Assembly (NCBI RefSeq): GCF_900605495.1
Contig: NZ_LR027598.1
Location: 122,176-186,175 of the forward strand
Direction of reading: 5' to 3'
From: Bacilliculturomica massiliensis
GTDB taxonomy: Bacteria > Bacillota > Clostridia > Peptostreptococcales > Anaerovoracaceae
Length of the DNA: 64,000 nt
Shown: positions 19,010 through 27,700 of the stretch, in pieces
Layout: each line of letters starts with the position of its first letter
Position numbering within the stretch: position 1 is the stretch's first letter
Program-made: the position numbers and the translations under genes
The notes under the pieces: generated by a model
Database searches by the model: none
The model's input: only the letters and a program-made list of their open reading frames with translations
Told to the model about the DNA's origin: nothing

Positions 19010-20227
19010 ATGCTGAAAGGTAAATGGGATTCGAAGTACGTCAACTGGGGAATAACGGCGCTCTGTGTGATCTGCGCCGCTATTTTGTTTTTCTTCCTGC
19101 TGCTGAAGCTCGATCTGGTGTTTCAGACCGTCAGGATGATACTGGGCATCGCCGCTCCGATCATTTACGGGCTGGTGCTCTGTTATATTCTGCGCCCGGT
19201 GTACAATCGCATTGAGAGGCGTTTTGTCAGTGTGCCGGAAGGGGCGGGGCCTGTGCCGCCCGGCGTCAAAAAGTTTGCCCGGGCGGTGAGCACGGTCATG
19301 ACGCTGGCTTTACTGCTGATCGTCATCTTTACACTTGTGGAACTGATCCTTCCCCAGCTGCTGACCACCATCTACAGCATCGTGGACAGCATGCCGGACA
19401 ATCTGAAGCATTTCAGCGAGTGGCTTTCCCGGCTGTTCGAGGACCATCCGGAGTGGGAAAAACCCGTAATGAATGTGGTGACGGAGATCACGACTAAGCT
19501 GGGGACCTGGGCGGAGACGGAAATGATCCCGCAGATCTCATCCATCGTGACCAACGTTTCTCTGGGGGTCATCGGCTTTTTCACGGCGCTGCTGGACGTG
19601 GTGGTGGGGCTCATCGTCTGCGTCTATGTGCTCAACAGCAAGGAAAAATTCTGCGCCCAGTCCAGAAAACTGTGCTTTGCATTTCTTCCCGGCAGCTATG
19701 CCCGCAAGATCCTTCGAGCCGTGCGGTTTGTGGACAAGGTGTTCAGCGGTTTCATCAACGGAAAGCTGCTGGATTCGCTCATCATCGGCATTATCTGCTT
19801 TGTGTGTCTGCGGCTCATGGGGATGCCCTATGTCATGCTGATCAGCGTGATCGTGGGCGTGACGAATATCATTCCCTTCTTCGGCCCGTTTATCGGGGCG
19901 ATCCCGTCGGCGGTGCTGATCCTGCTGGTCAGTCCCATGCAGTGTCTCTATTTCATTTTGTTTATTCTGATCCTGCAGCAGGTGGACGGGAACATTATCG
20001 GACCGAAGATCCTGGGAGATTCCACGGGACTCTCCAGCTTCTGGGTCATCTTTGCTATCCTCCTGTTCGGCGGACTGTTCGGCTTTCCCGGCATGGTGCT
20101 GGGGGTACCCACCTTCGCGGTGTTCTACCACTTTGTAAAGTACATGGCGGAGAAATTCCTGCGGGATAAGGGGCTGCCTCCCGACACCGACGACTACACA
20201 GATCCGGGATTTCCGGCAAAGAACTGA
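19010..20227 (+). CDS. AI-2E family (YtvI/PerM-type) membrane transporter
   Basis: 405 aa with 7-8 membrane helices: two pairs at the N-terminus, a ~90-aa amphipathic extracytoplasmic region (~105-195) and a C-terminal helix bundle. Family marks are the GLVLCYILRPVYN region, FINGKLLDSLIIG, GVTNIIPFFGPFIGAIPSA and the end segment with PKILGDSTGLSSFWVIFAILLFGGLFG. Members are proposed exporters of AI-2, Na+/H+ or unknown solutes; the substrate cannot be assigned. Single gene followed by a terminator at 20236. Confidence 0.88.
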   Translation: MLKGKWDSKYVNWGITALCVICAAILFFFLLLKLDLVFQTVRMILGIAAPIIYGLVLCYILRPVYNRIERRFVSVPEGAGPVPPGVKKFARAVSTVMTLALLLIVIFTLVELILPQLLTTIYSIVDSMPDNLKHFSEWLSRLFEDHPEWEKPVMNVVTEITTKLGTWAETEMIPQISSIVTNVSLGVIGFFTALLDVVVGLIVCVYVLNSKEKFCAQSRKLCFAFLPGSYARKILRAVRFVDKVFSGFINGKLLDSLIIGIICFVCLRLMGMPYVMLISVIVGVTNIIPFFGPFIGAIPSAVLILLVSPMQCLYFILFILILQQVDGNIIGPKILGDSTGLSSFWVIFAILLFGGLFGFPGMVLGVPTFAVFYHFVKYMAEKFLRDKGLPPDTDDYTDPGFPAKN

Positions 20228-20235
20228 TGAAAACG

Positions 20236-20266
20236 GCAGGACGGTCACGGGCCGTCCCGCTTTTTA
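20236..20266 (+). terminator. Terminator after the AI-2E transporter
   Basis: GGACGG (20239-20244) pairs with CCGTCC (20252-20257) plus flanking bases, followed directly by GCTTTTT. Confidence 0.8.
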
Positions 20267-20274
20267 ATAACATA

Positions 20275-20299
20275 GGAAATATCGTCCGCATATATTTCC
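20275..20299. repeat. Dispersed palindromic repeat, copy 2
   Basis: GGAAATAT (20275-20282), centre CGTCCGCAT, ATATTTCC (20292-20299), flanked by AACATA and GTGTG. Same family as 5863, 35768 and the decayed 52740 copy. Confidence 0.6.
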
Positions 20300-20319
20300 G
20301 TGTGTTTCAAAAAAATTCA

Positions 20320-20535
20320 CCTTGTGAAAGTGAGCCCGCAGGGCGAATATGTTTCCAAAGGAAACTTTTTTATTATGCTGGAAATGTGGCGAAGGTAAGC
20401 GTGAGTCCTCGGCGCATTATGCAGCAAATATGGGGAAAGTAAGCGTGAGTCCTCAGCGCGAATCATATTTCCGCGTGAGCCCTCAGCGCGAATCATATTT
20501 CCGAAGGAACCTCATTTCTGTGAAGATGATATTGT
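20320..20535. repeat. Cluster of short direct repeats
   Basis: Several imperfect units: GTGAGCCCGCAGGGCGAATA near 20330, then AAGCGTGAGTCCTCGGCGC, AAGCGTGAGTCCTCAGCGCG and GCGTGAGCCCTCAGCGCGAA (about 20397-20500). The last two are each followed by ATCATATTTCCG. The motif TTTCCAAAGGAAAC then T-tract (~20350) recurs as TTCCGAAGGAAAC at ~21140. A related block lies at 52687-52735. No gene is supported here. From 20536 to 20826 the DNA is GC-rich with degenerate GCGGA(T/C)GGCC repeats and is also judged non-coding. Confidence 0.6.
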
Positions 20536-20826
20536 GAAGCTTCATGACTCCAGTATCAAAAAACACTGAAAAACACGGCGGCACGGCGGCCCACGGAGGC
20601 ACGGCGGCACGGGGACCAATGCCAGTAACTATTCTGATGCGCGGCCGGACAGCTCCTGAAAGCAGAAATATGGGTGGGGTAATGGCCGCGGACGGCCCAG
20701 CTACTGCGGATGGCCCGGAGGCCGCGGACGGCCTAGCGACCGGGGAGACTCAGCGACTGTGGAGACCCAGCGACCGCGGAGACCCAGCGGCTGCGGATGG
20801 CCCAAAAGGAAAAAATGTGGATCGTT

Positions 20827-21090
20827 TCCTGGACTTTTTCTTTTTGCAGCGAAAAAGAGCTCAAAAACGAAAAAGAAATGGAATGAACGTTCTTTTTTAT
20901 AAAAATATGGAAGATATTTTTTCTTATTTACTACTAATTGCGTTCAAAAAGAAAAAAGCGACATAAATCGACAAGATAAACGATTGAAATGCCTGCTATA
21001 TCCGCTGTTTTTTTCTATTTGGGGTGTAAATAGAGGGCAAAAAGAAAAAATGGATCCTCTGATGTTTTCGATCAACGATCGATCTGCATT
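20827..21090. repeat. AT-rich 265-bp element, copy A (uncharacterised repeat or RNA)
   Basis: Collinear with 51891-52155 over its whole length. Identical blocks include TTTTTCTTTTTGC near the left end, AAAAAGAAAAAAGCGACATA running into AATCGACAAGA in the middle, GGCAAAAAGAAAAAATGGAT then CCTCT, and GTTTTCGATCAAC and GATCTGCATT at the right end. The left block and the right GGCAAAAAGAAAAA block are inverted repeats. Base composition is far more AT-rich than the surroundings. No ORF is conserved between the copies, so a MITE-like element or a non-coding RNA is more likely than a gene. Confidence 0.75.
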
Positions 21091-21213
21091 GCGAAGGAAA
21101 CATCGCGAAAGGATATTGACGAAACAATAAGCGCAAACAAGGTTCCGAAGGAAACTTTTTTATGCTGCAAGGATATGGGCGCGATTTATACGAAAAGACA
21201 GGGAGGAGACACA

Positions 21214-21762
21214 TTGCGTATTTTGGTTTTAAGCGACACCCACGGTCTGGTGCAGCCGGCCATGGAAGTGTACCGCCAGGTGCAGGAACAGGGACCCGTG
21301 GACTGCATCGTTCATCTGGGCGATCTCATCAGCGATGCCAGAGCGCTGCGGGCGCGGCTGGGCGCCCAGGTCATCGCCGTGAAGGGCAATATGGACGGGG
21401 CTTATTCCGACGACGAATATGAGATCATGGAGACGGAGTACGGAAAGCTGCTGCTGACCCACGGCCATATGGAAAATGTAAAGTTCGGCACACAGAACCT
21501 GCTCTACCGGGCGGAGGAACTGGGATGCCGGGCGGCGCTGTTTGGCCATACCCACGCGCCATGCTTTATGGATGCGGGAGGGATCTATCTGCTGAATCCA
21601 GGCAGCCTGACGCGGCCCCGCGGAGGCGGCGAAGGGTCCTACGCCGTAGTGACTACCGGAGAAGAGGATTTCCGCGCCTCCATTTTGTTTTACCACCCGG
21701 GTCCGCCGAAGGTGCAGGGCGGCAAGCTGCGGAGTATGCTGAACTACAGCGACCGCTTCTAG
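21214..21762 (+). CDS. YfcE/MJ0936-family metallophosphoesterase
   Basis: 182 aa, compact calcineurin-like phosphodiesterase. Metal-binding motifs are complete: LSDTHG (D, H) at the N-terminus, HLGDLI, GNMD, LTHGH and GHTH, followed by LNPGSLTRPRGG. YfcE-type enzymes hydrolyse phosphodiesters in vitro; the physiological substrate is unknown. TTG 21214 is chosen because GGGAGGAG lies 5 nt before it and translation from it gives the family start (M)RILVLSDTHG; ATG 21175 would add 13 non-homologous residues. Confidence 0.88.
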   Translation: MRILVLSDTHGLVQPAMEVYRQVQEQGPVDCIVHLGDLISDARALRARLGAQVIAVKGNMDGAYSDDEYEIMETEYGKLLLTHGHMENVKFGTQNLLYRAEELGCRAALFGHTHAPCFMDAGGIYLLNPGSLTRPRGGGEGSYAVVTTGEEDFRASILFYHPGPPKVQGGKLRSMLNYSDRF

Positions 21763-22013
21763 GTGAGACTGCTGCCGGTCGGCGGCCTGTTTTCGGGCGT
21801 AGGAATGCTGCCGCGCGGGACACTGCTGCCGGTCGTGGGAATGCTGCCGCGCCGGAGACTTCTTTCAGGCGGAGGTCTGCTTTCGGGCGTGGAAACGCTG
21901 CCGCGCCGGAGACCTGCTGCCATGCGTGGATACACTTCGGTGCGGAGAGTTGCTTCTGCCTGTCGTCTCTGGAAAAAAGACAAGTGAAACGTCTGCGGGG
22001 CGGGGGCGGAAGG
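21763..22013. repeat. GC-rich degenerate tandem repeats, no gene
   Basis: Repeats of the type GGAATGCTGCCGCGC... and CTGCTGCCGGTCG..., GGAGACYTSYT occur five or more times between the phosphodiesterase stop and the Mini-III start. The open frames through it translate into the same low-complexity Leu/Pro/Arg pattern and have no homology I recognise. Confidence 0.6.
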
Positions 22014-22046
22014 ATGGAGAGACAAGCTTTGGAATTGGAGCGAGAG

Positions 22047-22670
22047 ATGAAAAAAGAAATAAGTTGCCAACAGGAAGGCGGCGGGCAGCCGGCATCGGGG
22101 ACAGGCGGGCCGGCCATGACGGATGGTGCAGCCATGACCAGTGGTGCGGCAATGACAAGCGGGACAACCACGACAGGCGGGCCGGCCATGACCGGCGGCG
22201 CAGCTATGACAGGCGGGCCGGCCGTGACCGGCGGTGTAGCCATGACAGGCGGGCCGGCCATGACCGGCGGATCCACCACGAAAAAGCCAAACTCCCTGAT
22301 GATGAATACGACGGTGCTGGCCTATCTGGGAGACTCCGTCTATGAGGTCTATGTGAGAAAGAGGGTCATCGATACGGGCCAGGTGCGCGCGGACCGGCTG
22401 CACCACTCTGCGGTGCGCTACGTGCGGGCCGGCGCGCAGGCAAAGATCATAAAAGCGGTCTTTGACGAACTGCCGCCGGAACAGCAGGCTCTGGTGAAGC
22501 GGGCGAGAAATCACAGGAGCGCTACCAAGCCTAAAAATGCGGACCCGGTGGAATACAAGTGGGCTACGGCCTTCGAGGCGCTGGCGGGCTACCTGTTTCT
22601 GGAAGGAAAGACAGAGGAGATGGAGGCGCTGTTTGCCAGAGCGGCGCGCATTGTTGAGGATGGGGAATGA
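22047..22670 (+). CDS. mrnC: Mini-ribonuclease III with repetitive N-terminal extension
   Basis: 207 aa. The C-terminal ~124 residues are a full RNase III catalytic domain without dsRBD (VLAYLGDSVYEVYVRKR with the catalytic Asp, SATKPKNADPVEYKWATAFEALAGYLFL with the second acidic site), i.e. Mini-III, which matures 23S rRNA. The preceding ~83 residues are unusual: a charged start (MKKEISCQQEGGG) and about nine hexapeptide repeats of the type GGPAMT. ATG 22047 has GGAG 6 nt upstream; ATG 22014 is also in frame. The core-proximal ATG (about 22299) lacks a ribosome site, so the extension is probably translated. The stop overlaps the next gene by 4 nt. Confidence 0.88.
   Translation: MKKEISCQQEGGGQPASGTGGPAMTDGAAMTSGAAMTSGTTTTGGPAMTGGAAMTGGPAVTGGVAMTGGPAMTGGSTTKKPNSLMMNTTVLAYLGDSVYEVYVRKRVIDTGQVRADRLHHSAVRYVRAGAQAKIIKAVFDELPPEQQALVKRARNHRSATKPKNADPVEYKWATAFEALAGYLFLEGKTEEMEALFARAARIVEDGE
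22105..22272 (+). repeat. 18-bp tandem repeats coding hexapeptides
   Basis: About nine imperfect 18-bp units (type GGCGGGCCGGCCATGACC) inside the 5' part of mrnC. Every unit is in frame, giving (G/S)G-x-A-(M/V)-T. Unit number can change without a frameshift. Confidence 0.85.
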
Positions 22671-24871
22671 AGAAGACGATCGCCGTAGTGGCAATGGAAA
22701 TGGAATACGCGGAAATTCTCTGCGGCAATCTGTCGGAATACCTGTCCCGTTATGCGGACTTCCGGTATTACTCGCTGGAGGAGATCGGAGCCATGGACTT
22801 TATCCGGGAGGATTTTGTCGTCATTACCACCTTTACGATTTTTGAAGCCATCAAGCGAAAAATGCGCAGCGGTTCTGAGCTGATCGTCGTGAGCCTGACG
22901 CTGAACAAGAAAGGGATCCGGCCACTGTATGAACTGCCGAAGGGCACGAGAGCGCTGCTGGTGAACTTCGACTACCGCGCCTGCGTGCAGACCATCACCA
23001 ATCTCTACGGAGCGGGATTCAGCTATCTGGAACTGGTGCCTTACTATGGGCAGCGGGAGTACGACAGGGGCATCGGGCTTGCCATAACGCCAAACGAGGC
23101 GAGACTGGTGCCGCCGGGAGTCCAGAGGGTCATCGACATCGGTGAGAGCGTAGTGGATTTCAACGGTCTGTACCACATCGCCGAGGCGCTGGGCGTTCAG
23201 GAGGTCTTCGCCGCCAACGAAGGGATCCTGGCAAAAAAGTCCGGTATATTTTCCAATTACGGCATCGAGCGGGTGCTGGGCGAAAACGAGAGTCTGATGC
23301 AGCGGGTCAATACGCTGCTGAAATTGATGAAGCAGGGGATCGTACTGACGGATGTGGTGGGGAATATCCACACATGCAACGAAAAGGCTCAGAAATTGCT
23401 GCAGGGGCGTTCCAGCCTGCTGACAGGCTTCAATATCGGAGAGATCCTGCCGGAGCTTCGAAGGGGAAGGCGGCGGGGCAGCGATGTGTGGCTGATGGAG
23501 CAGAAGGAGGAGCTGATCTGCGTGGACGGTGAAAACCTCATCGCAGCAGTGACGGCCATCGAGACCGACGGCGTGATCCACGGCTACATCGTGACGCTGG
23601 ACGACTTTGAAGAGATCGAGGAAAAACAGCACGGCATGCGGAGCAAGCTCAGCAAGGTGGAACATGTAGCCCGCTATCATTTTGAAGACATCAGGGGGAG
23701 CAGCGGAGCGCTGCGGGAAGCCGTCGTTGCGGCCAGACGCATGGCGCGCTCCGACGCGTCCATCCTGATCGTGGGCGAGAGCGGTACGGGAAAGGAAGTC
23801 TTTGCCCAGAGCATCCACAATGAGTCCGCCAGAGCGCGCTACAATTTCGTGGCGGTCAACTGCGCCGCCATACCGGAAAATCTGCTGGAAAGCGAAATGT
23901 TCGGTTATGAGGAAGGATCCTTTACCGGGGCCAGAAAAGGCGGGAAGATCGGTTACTTTGAGCTGGCGCACAGAGGGACGATCTTTTTAGATGAGATCGC
24001 TGAACTTCCGCTGCTTCTGCAGTCCAAACTGCTGCGGGTCATCGAGGAGCGGGAGATCATCAAGATCGGCTCCCAGAAAGTAGTCAGCGTGGATGTGCGC
24101 ATTATCGCGGCGACGAACAGGAACCTGTACAAAATGGTGGAAGAGGGGACGTTCCGGGAGGATCTCTATTACCGTCTGAACGTGCTGCCGCTGAGGATCC
24201 CGCCGCTGCGGGAGAGGAAGGGCGACCTGCAGGAACTGCTGGTGCACTTTATGAAACAGCAGGGCTGTCCCATGACGTTCACCCCCGAAGCAAGGGAAGC
24301 GCTGCAGCGCTATCACTGGAGGGGAAACATCCGGGAGCTGCGCAACGTGGTGGAATACCTGAGCAGCCTGGAAAAGGTCGAGATCGCACCGGAAGATCTG
24401 CCCCGTTTCGAAGGAATGACCGCGCAGGGGGATCCGGACGGCATTTCAGACCGGCCGGTATCCAGCTCCCATGGAGTGCCGTACGGCCCGCAGACACAGG
24501 AAAAAGGAGCGGGGGACGCCGCGGCGGCCGCGGCGGGGACAGTTCCGCAGATGGTTCCGGAGGAGGAAAAGGAATCGGTAGGGGAGCTGACGCGCAGATT
24601 TCTGCTCAGGGAGGGCAAGAGTCTGGAATTGTACCGGTTTTTGCTGGAGGAGCTTTTGGCGGCCAAGGGGAGACGCCAGCGGCCGGGCAGATTGCATCTG
24701 CTGCGGCGGGCGGAGGAGACGGGCGTATTTTACTCGGAAGCGGAGATCAGAAGAGGGCTGGCCCGCCTGGGTGAATACGGTCTGGTGCGCACGGGAAGCG
24801 GCCGCAGCGGCAGCGTGATCACGGCGGAGGGCGAAGAGCTTCTCCGGGGTATCCGGAGATTTCTGGGGTAG
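22667..24871 (+). CDS. Sigma-54-dependent enhancer-binding regulator, module 1
   Basis: 734 aa. N-terminal ~190-aa sensor domain shared with the regulators at 30523 and 39796 (possibly PrpR-N-like; not identified with certainty), a PAS-like domain (~205-310), a sigma-54 AAA+ domain (~325-560) with Walker A GESGTGKE (370-377), sigma-54 contact loop GSFTGA (417-422; Ser for the usual Ala), Walker [12 protein letters not shown] and [12 protein letters not shown], a poor-complexity linker, and a C-terminal winged-helix-like domain (~650-734) in place of the usual Fis-type HTH. Starts inside the mrnC stop (ATGA). Next come a terminator and a -24/-12 promoter, so it likely controls 25190-30010. Confidence 0.9.
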   Translation: MKKTIAVVAMEMEYAEILCGNLSEYLSRYADFRYYSLEEIGAMDFIREDFVVITTFTIFEAIKRKMRSGSELIVVSLTLNKKGIRPLYELPKGTRALLVNFDYRACVQTITNLYGAGFSYLELVPYYGQREYDRGIGLAITPNEARLVPPGVQRVIDIGESVVDFNGLYHIAEALGVQEVFAANEGILAKKSGIFSNYGIERVLGENESLMQRVNTLLKLMKQGIVLTDVVGNIHTCNEKAQKLLQGRSSLLTGFNIGEILPELRRGRRRGSDVWLMEQKEELICVDGENLIAAVTAIETDGVIHGYIVTLDDFEEIEEKQHGMRSKLSKVEHVARYHFEDIRGSSGALREAVVAARRMARSDASILIVGESGTGKEVFAQSIHNESARARYNFVAVNCAAIPENLLESEMFGYEEGSFTGARKGGKIGYFELAHRGTIFLDEIAELPLLLQSKLLRVIEEREIIKIGSQKVVSVDVRIIAATNRNLYKMVEEGTFREDLYYRLNVLPLRIPPLRERKGDLQELLVHFMKQQGCPMTFTPEAREALQRYHWRGNIRELRNVVEYLSSLEKVEIAPEDLPRFEGMTAQGDPDGISDRPVSSSHGVPYGPQTQEKGAGDAAAAAAGTVPQMVPEEEKESVGELTRRFLLREGKSLELYRFLLEELLAAKGRRQRPGRLHLLRRAEETGVFYSEAEIRRGLARLGEYGLVRTGSGRSGSVITAEGEELLRGIRRFLG

Positions 24872-24966
24872 CTGTGCGAGGGATCCGTCGCAGGCGTTTG
24901 TTTCCCAACGGGCCCTTCTGCAAAGCGGAAACGCCTTGCGCATTCACAGAATTAACAGACAACTAA

Positions 24967-25015
24967 GCGGCTTTGTGGGTCGATGAAAACCCCATAAAGC
25001 CGTTTTTTCTTTTCG
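24967..25015 (+). terminator. Terminator between regulator 1 and its sigma-54 promoter
   Basis: CGGCTTTGTGGG pairs with CCCATAAAGCCG and is followed by six T residues. It isolates the downstream operon from read-through. Confidence 0.88.
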
Positions 25016-25064
25016 GAAAGGATGAAAACAGGGCGGAAATGTCGAAAAAAGGCGGAAATGCCCT

Positions 25065-25080
25065 TGGCACGGTATTTGCT
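25065..25080 (+). promoter_or_regulatory. Sigma-54 (-24/-12) promoter of module 1
   Basis: TGGCACGGTATTTGCT matches the sigma-54 consensus TGGCAC-N5-TTGC(A/T) in all invariant GG and GC positions. The near-identical promoters at 32922 and 42006 support it. The start point would be ~12 nt further, giving a ~98-nt leader for the symporter. Confidence 0.93.
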
Positions 25081-25189
25081 TTATATAATTATGCGGGCGG
25101 AAGGAAAGCGGTCTGCAATCCGCCGCCGCAGGGTACCGATCTGCAATCATCCAGGCCACAGGATCACGGAAAGAAAGTGAGGAATCATC

Positions 25190-26758
25190 ATGGAATTATT
25201 GGCACAAATTTTAGAGCGGGTCGACGGCATCTTTGTCTACATTGCGCCGGTCAGCGATATGCTCTGGGTGTTCCCCCAAAACTTTGAATGGTATGCAAAC
25301 ATTCCGATTTTGGGTCAGTTCCCCTTCGCTATTTTGCTTCTCATGGGAATGGGCGTCTATTTTACCTTCCGGACCAGAGGCGTACAGTTCCGCTTCTTCA
25401 AGAGAGGTGTGCAGGTTCTCGTAAAGAAAAAGAGGGGCGACGTGGGCGTCAGTCCGCTGGCCGCCTTCATGCTCAGCACGGCTATGCGGGTGGGCCCCGG
25501 AAACATCGTGGGCGTCACCGGCGCGATCTCCATCGGAGGACCGGGAGCGCTGTTCTGGATGTGGCTCTCAGCGCTGTTCGGCATGGCCAGTTCCTTTATT
25601 GAATCCACGCTGTCCCAGCTTTTTAAAGAGAGAGACGGAGACGAATATGTGGGCGGCCTGCCTTACTACGGCCAGAAGCTGATGGGCGAGAGAAAATGGG
25701 TAGGAGCAGCTCTGAGCATCGCCTTCACCGTATACGCCATGCTGAGCCTGCTGCCTCAGACCTTCCACGTATTCACCGCCACCGGCACTATGATCACCAC
25801 CATGACAGGAGCGCCGGCGGATCGTCAGTCCACCCTATATTACGTGCTGGCCATCGTGCTCATCGTGGGCGTGGCGCTGTCCATCTTCGGAGGGATCAAG
25901 CGCGTTACGGCGGTGACGGACCGCATGGTACCGGTCATGGCCGTCATCTACGGCGTTATCATCATCGGCGTACTGCTCATCAACATCGCGCAGTTCCCGG
26001 GCTTCATCATTTCTGTTTTCGCGGGCGCGTTCAAGCCGGAAGCCGTTTTCGGCGGGGCCTTTGGCGTAGCGTTGTCTCAGGGGATCAAGAGAGGGCTGCT
26101 GTCCAACGAGGCAGGCCAGGGTACGATCACCATGTCCGCTGCGGTATCCGATGCGGATCATCCCTGCGAGCAGGGCTTCATTCAGTCCCTGGGCGTTTTT
26201 CTGGACACCATCATCATCTGTACGCTGTCCGGATTCGTGGTAGGCGCCGCCAAGCTGTGGAACGCAAGCACGGCTAACTGGGATGTGCTGCAGGCGTCCA
26301 AGATCGATCTGTTCCTGGAATCGCTGAAGGAGCTCATTCCGGGCACGGCGCTGGACAATACGCTGGCGGTCATCGTCTGTATCTGCTACGCGCTGTTTGC
26401 TTTTACATCCATACTGGGCCTGGTCTCCTTCGCGGTGATCGCGGGCACCCGGATCTCCAAGGGAAAGACCTTTGTGAATGCGGTCCGTATTATCGGCGTC
26501 TTCATCTTCGTTCCCATCGGCACCCTGTTTGTACTGGCGGGCCTGGAGCTGGACGGGATCTGGTATATAACGGACCTGATCAACATCGCGCTGGTGTTCG
26601 CCAACGCGCCGATCATCCTGGTGGGAGCGAAATACGCTTTCAAGGCGCTGAAGCAGTATGAACACAGCGACGGAAGGCGGTTTGTGGCTTCCGATATCGG
26701 GCTGGAAAGCGATGTGTGGACCGCGGAAGAGAGAGACAGGATCGAAAAATTAGGCTGA
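25190..26758 (+). CDS. Sodium:alanine/glycine symporter (AGCS family)
   Basis: 522 aa with ~11 membrane helices. Hallmarks of AGCS carriers are STAMRVGPGNIVGVTGAISIGGPGALFWMW, the PYYG and LLSNEAGQGT motifs. Members import alanine, glycine or related small zwitterions with Na+. As first gene behind a sigma-54 promoter and ahead of two hydrolase-fold proteins and a lyase, it probably imports the inducing substrate or a product of the pathway rather than serving general alanine uptake (inference). Ribosome site AAAGTGAGG is moderate. Confidence 0.93.
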   Translation: MELLAQILERVDGIFVYIAPVSDMLWVFPQNFEWYANIPILGQFPFAILLLMGMGVYFTFRTRGVQFRFFKRGVQVLVKKKRGDVGVSPLAAFMLSTAMRVGPGNIVGVTGAISIGGPGALFWMWLSALFGMASSFIESTLSQLFKERDGDEYVGGLPYYGQKLMGERKWVGAALSIAFTVYAMLSLLPQTFHVFTATGTMITTMTGAPADRQSTLYYVLAIVLIVGVALSIFGGIKRVTAVTDRMVPVMAVIYGVIIIGVLLINIAQFPGFIISVFAGAFKPEAVFGGAFGVALSQGIKRGLLSNEAGQGTITMSAAVSDADHPCEQGFIQSLGVFLDTIIICTLSGFVVGAAKLWNASTANWDVLQASKIDLFLESLKELIPGTALDNTLAVIVCICYALFAFTSILGLVSFAVIAGTRISKGKTFVNAVRIIGVFIFVPIGTLFVLAGLELDGIWYITDLINIALVFANAPIILVGAKYAFKALKQYEHSDGRRFVASDIGLESDVWTAEERDRIEKLG

Positions 26759-26845
26759 TCAAGATAGTGAAACAAACGGCGGCCGGCAGGTATTCCCGGG
26801 AGGGGAGCGGGCCGGCCGCCGCAGACCTGACTGGAGGCGAATGAA

Positions 26846-27685
26846 ATGAACGAGCTGAAATGGCCCAACGGATATAAAAGCGCGGCCATGTTTACTTTTG
26901 ATCTGGACGGCGATACCACCTGGGAAAACGGAAACAGGGGCATGCCCAACGGAGAGAAATACATCAAGTCCCTGTCTGTGGGACAATACGGCCCCAAGCG
27001 GGCTGTGGATATGATCCTCGATAAGTTGGAGGAGTACGGCGTGACAGCCACCTTCTTCGTGCCGGGACTGACTGCGGAACGGTACCCGGAGGTGGTGAAA
27101 AAGATCGCGGCCGCGGGCCACGAGGTGGGACATCACGGTTATGCCCACGAGCGTTTTGTGACGAAGACCGTGGAAGAACAGATCGAGATCATCGACAAGA
27201 CCCAGGATATCTTTGAAAAACTTCTGGGCAAAAGGGCTACTGCATTCCGCACGCCGTCCGGCGACTGGAGCCCGGAGACGCCCAGGCTGCTCTGCGACCA
27301 TGGATTTTCCTATTCCAGTTCCATGAGAGGCGACGACCGGCCCTATCGCACGGTCATCGACGGAAGGGCCACGGATTTCATCGAGATCCCCACCAAATGG
27401 GAGCTGGACGACTACGTGGAGATGGCTTACAATATGTACCCGGCGGAGCCGGCCGGGCAGGACAGGATCTCCTGCTACAGAAATGTGCAGGATAATTTTA
27501 TGCGCGAGTTTGAGGGCTGTCACCGCTTCGGGCTATGTATCTCCTTCATGTTCCATCCGCAAGTGATCGGAAGTCCGGGACGCATCCGCATTCTGGACCA
27601 TCTGCTGAAAAATATCACCTCCCGCGAGGACGTCTGGGTGACCACCGGCGAGCACGTGGCGCAGTGGTTTCGGAAGAATTATTGA
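26846..27685 (+). CDS. Polysaccharide-deacetylase-fold hydrolase, type A, module 1
   Basis: 279 aa, NodB-fold protein of the PuuE/HpPgdA-like subgroup (allantoinases, cyclic-imide hydrolases, some deacetylases). Putative metal ligands are intact: FDLDGD (D19, D21, D23) and HHGYAH (H97-x3-H101). Other marks are RTPSGDWSPETPRLL and SSMRGDDRPY. No signal peptide, so it acts in the cytoplasm, arguing against a role on cell-wall polysaccharide. A paralogous type B gene lacking these ligands begins 15 nt downstream; the same A-B order recurs at 42086-43785. Likely opens a ring or removes an acyl group from a small amide or ureide (inference). Confidence 0.85.
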   Translation: MNELKWPNGYKSAAMFTFDLDGDTTWENGNRGMPNGEKYIKSLSVGQYGPKRAVDMILDKLEEYGVTATFFVPGLTAERYPEVVKKIAAAGHEVGHHGYAHERFVTKTVEEQIEIIDKTQDIFEKLLGKRATAFRTPSGDWSPETPRLLCDHGFSYSSSMRGDDRPYRTVIDGRATDFIEIPTKWELDDYVEMAYNMYPAEPAGQDRISCYRNVQDNFMREFEGCHRFGLCISFMFHPQVIGSPGRIRILDHLLKNITSREDVWVTTGEHVAQWFRKNY

Positions 27686-27700
27686 GGGGAGGATACGGAA

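Noticed and set aside
20320..20535. CRISPR array
   Set aside because: Repeat units are imperfect, unequal in spacing and without unique spacers of constant length; no cas genes in the window.
20544..20966. 140-codon open frame with repeats of Ala-Asp-Gly-Pro type
   Set aside because: Low-complexity translation of degenerate GC repeats, no ribosome site, and its end runs into the AT-rich element.
21763..21987. 74-codon open frame directly after the phosphodiesterase
   Set aside because: Product is a translation of tandem repeats (LLPVGGLFSG type) with no homology; more likely non-coding.
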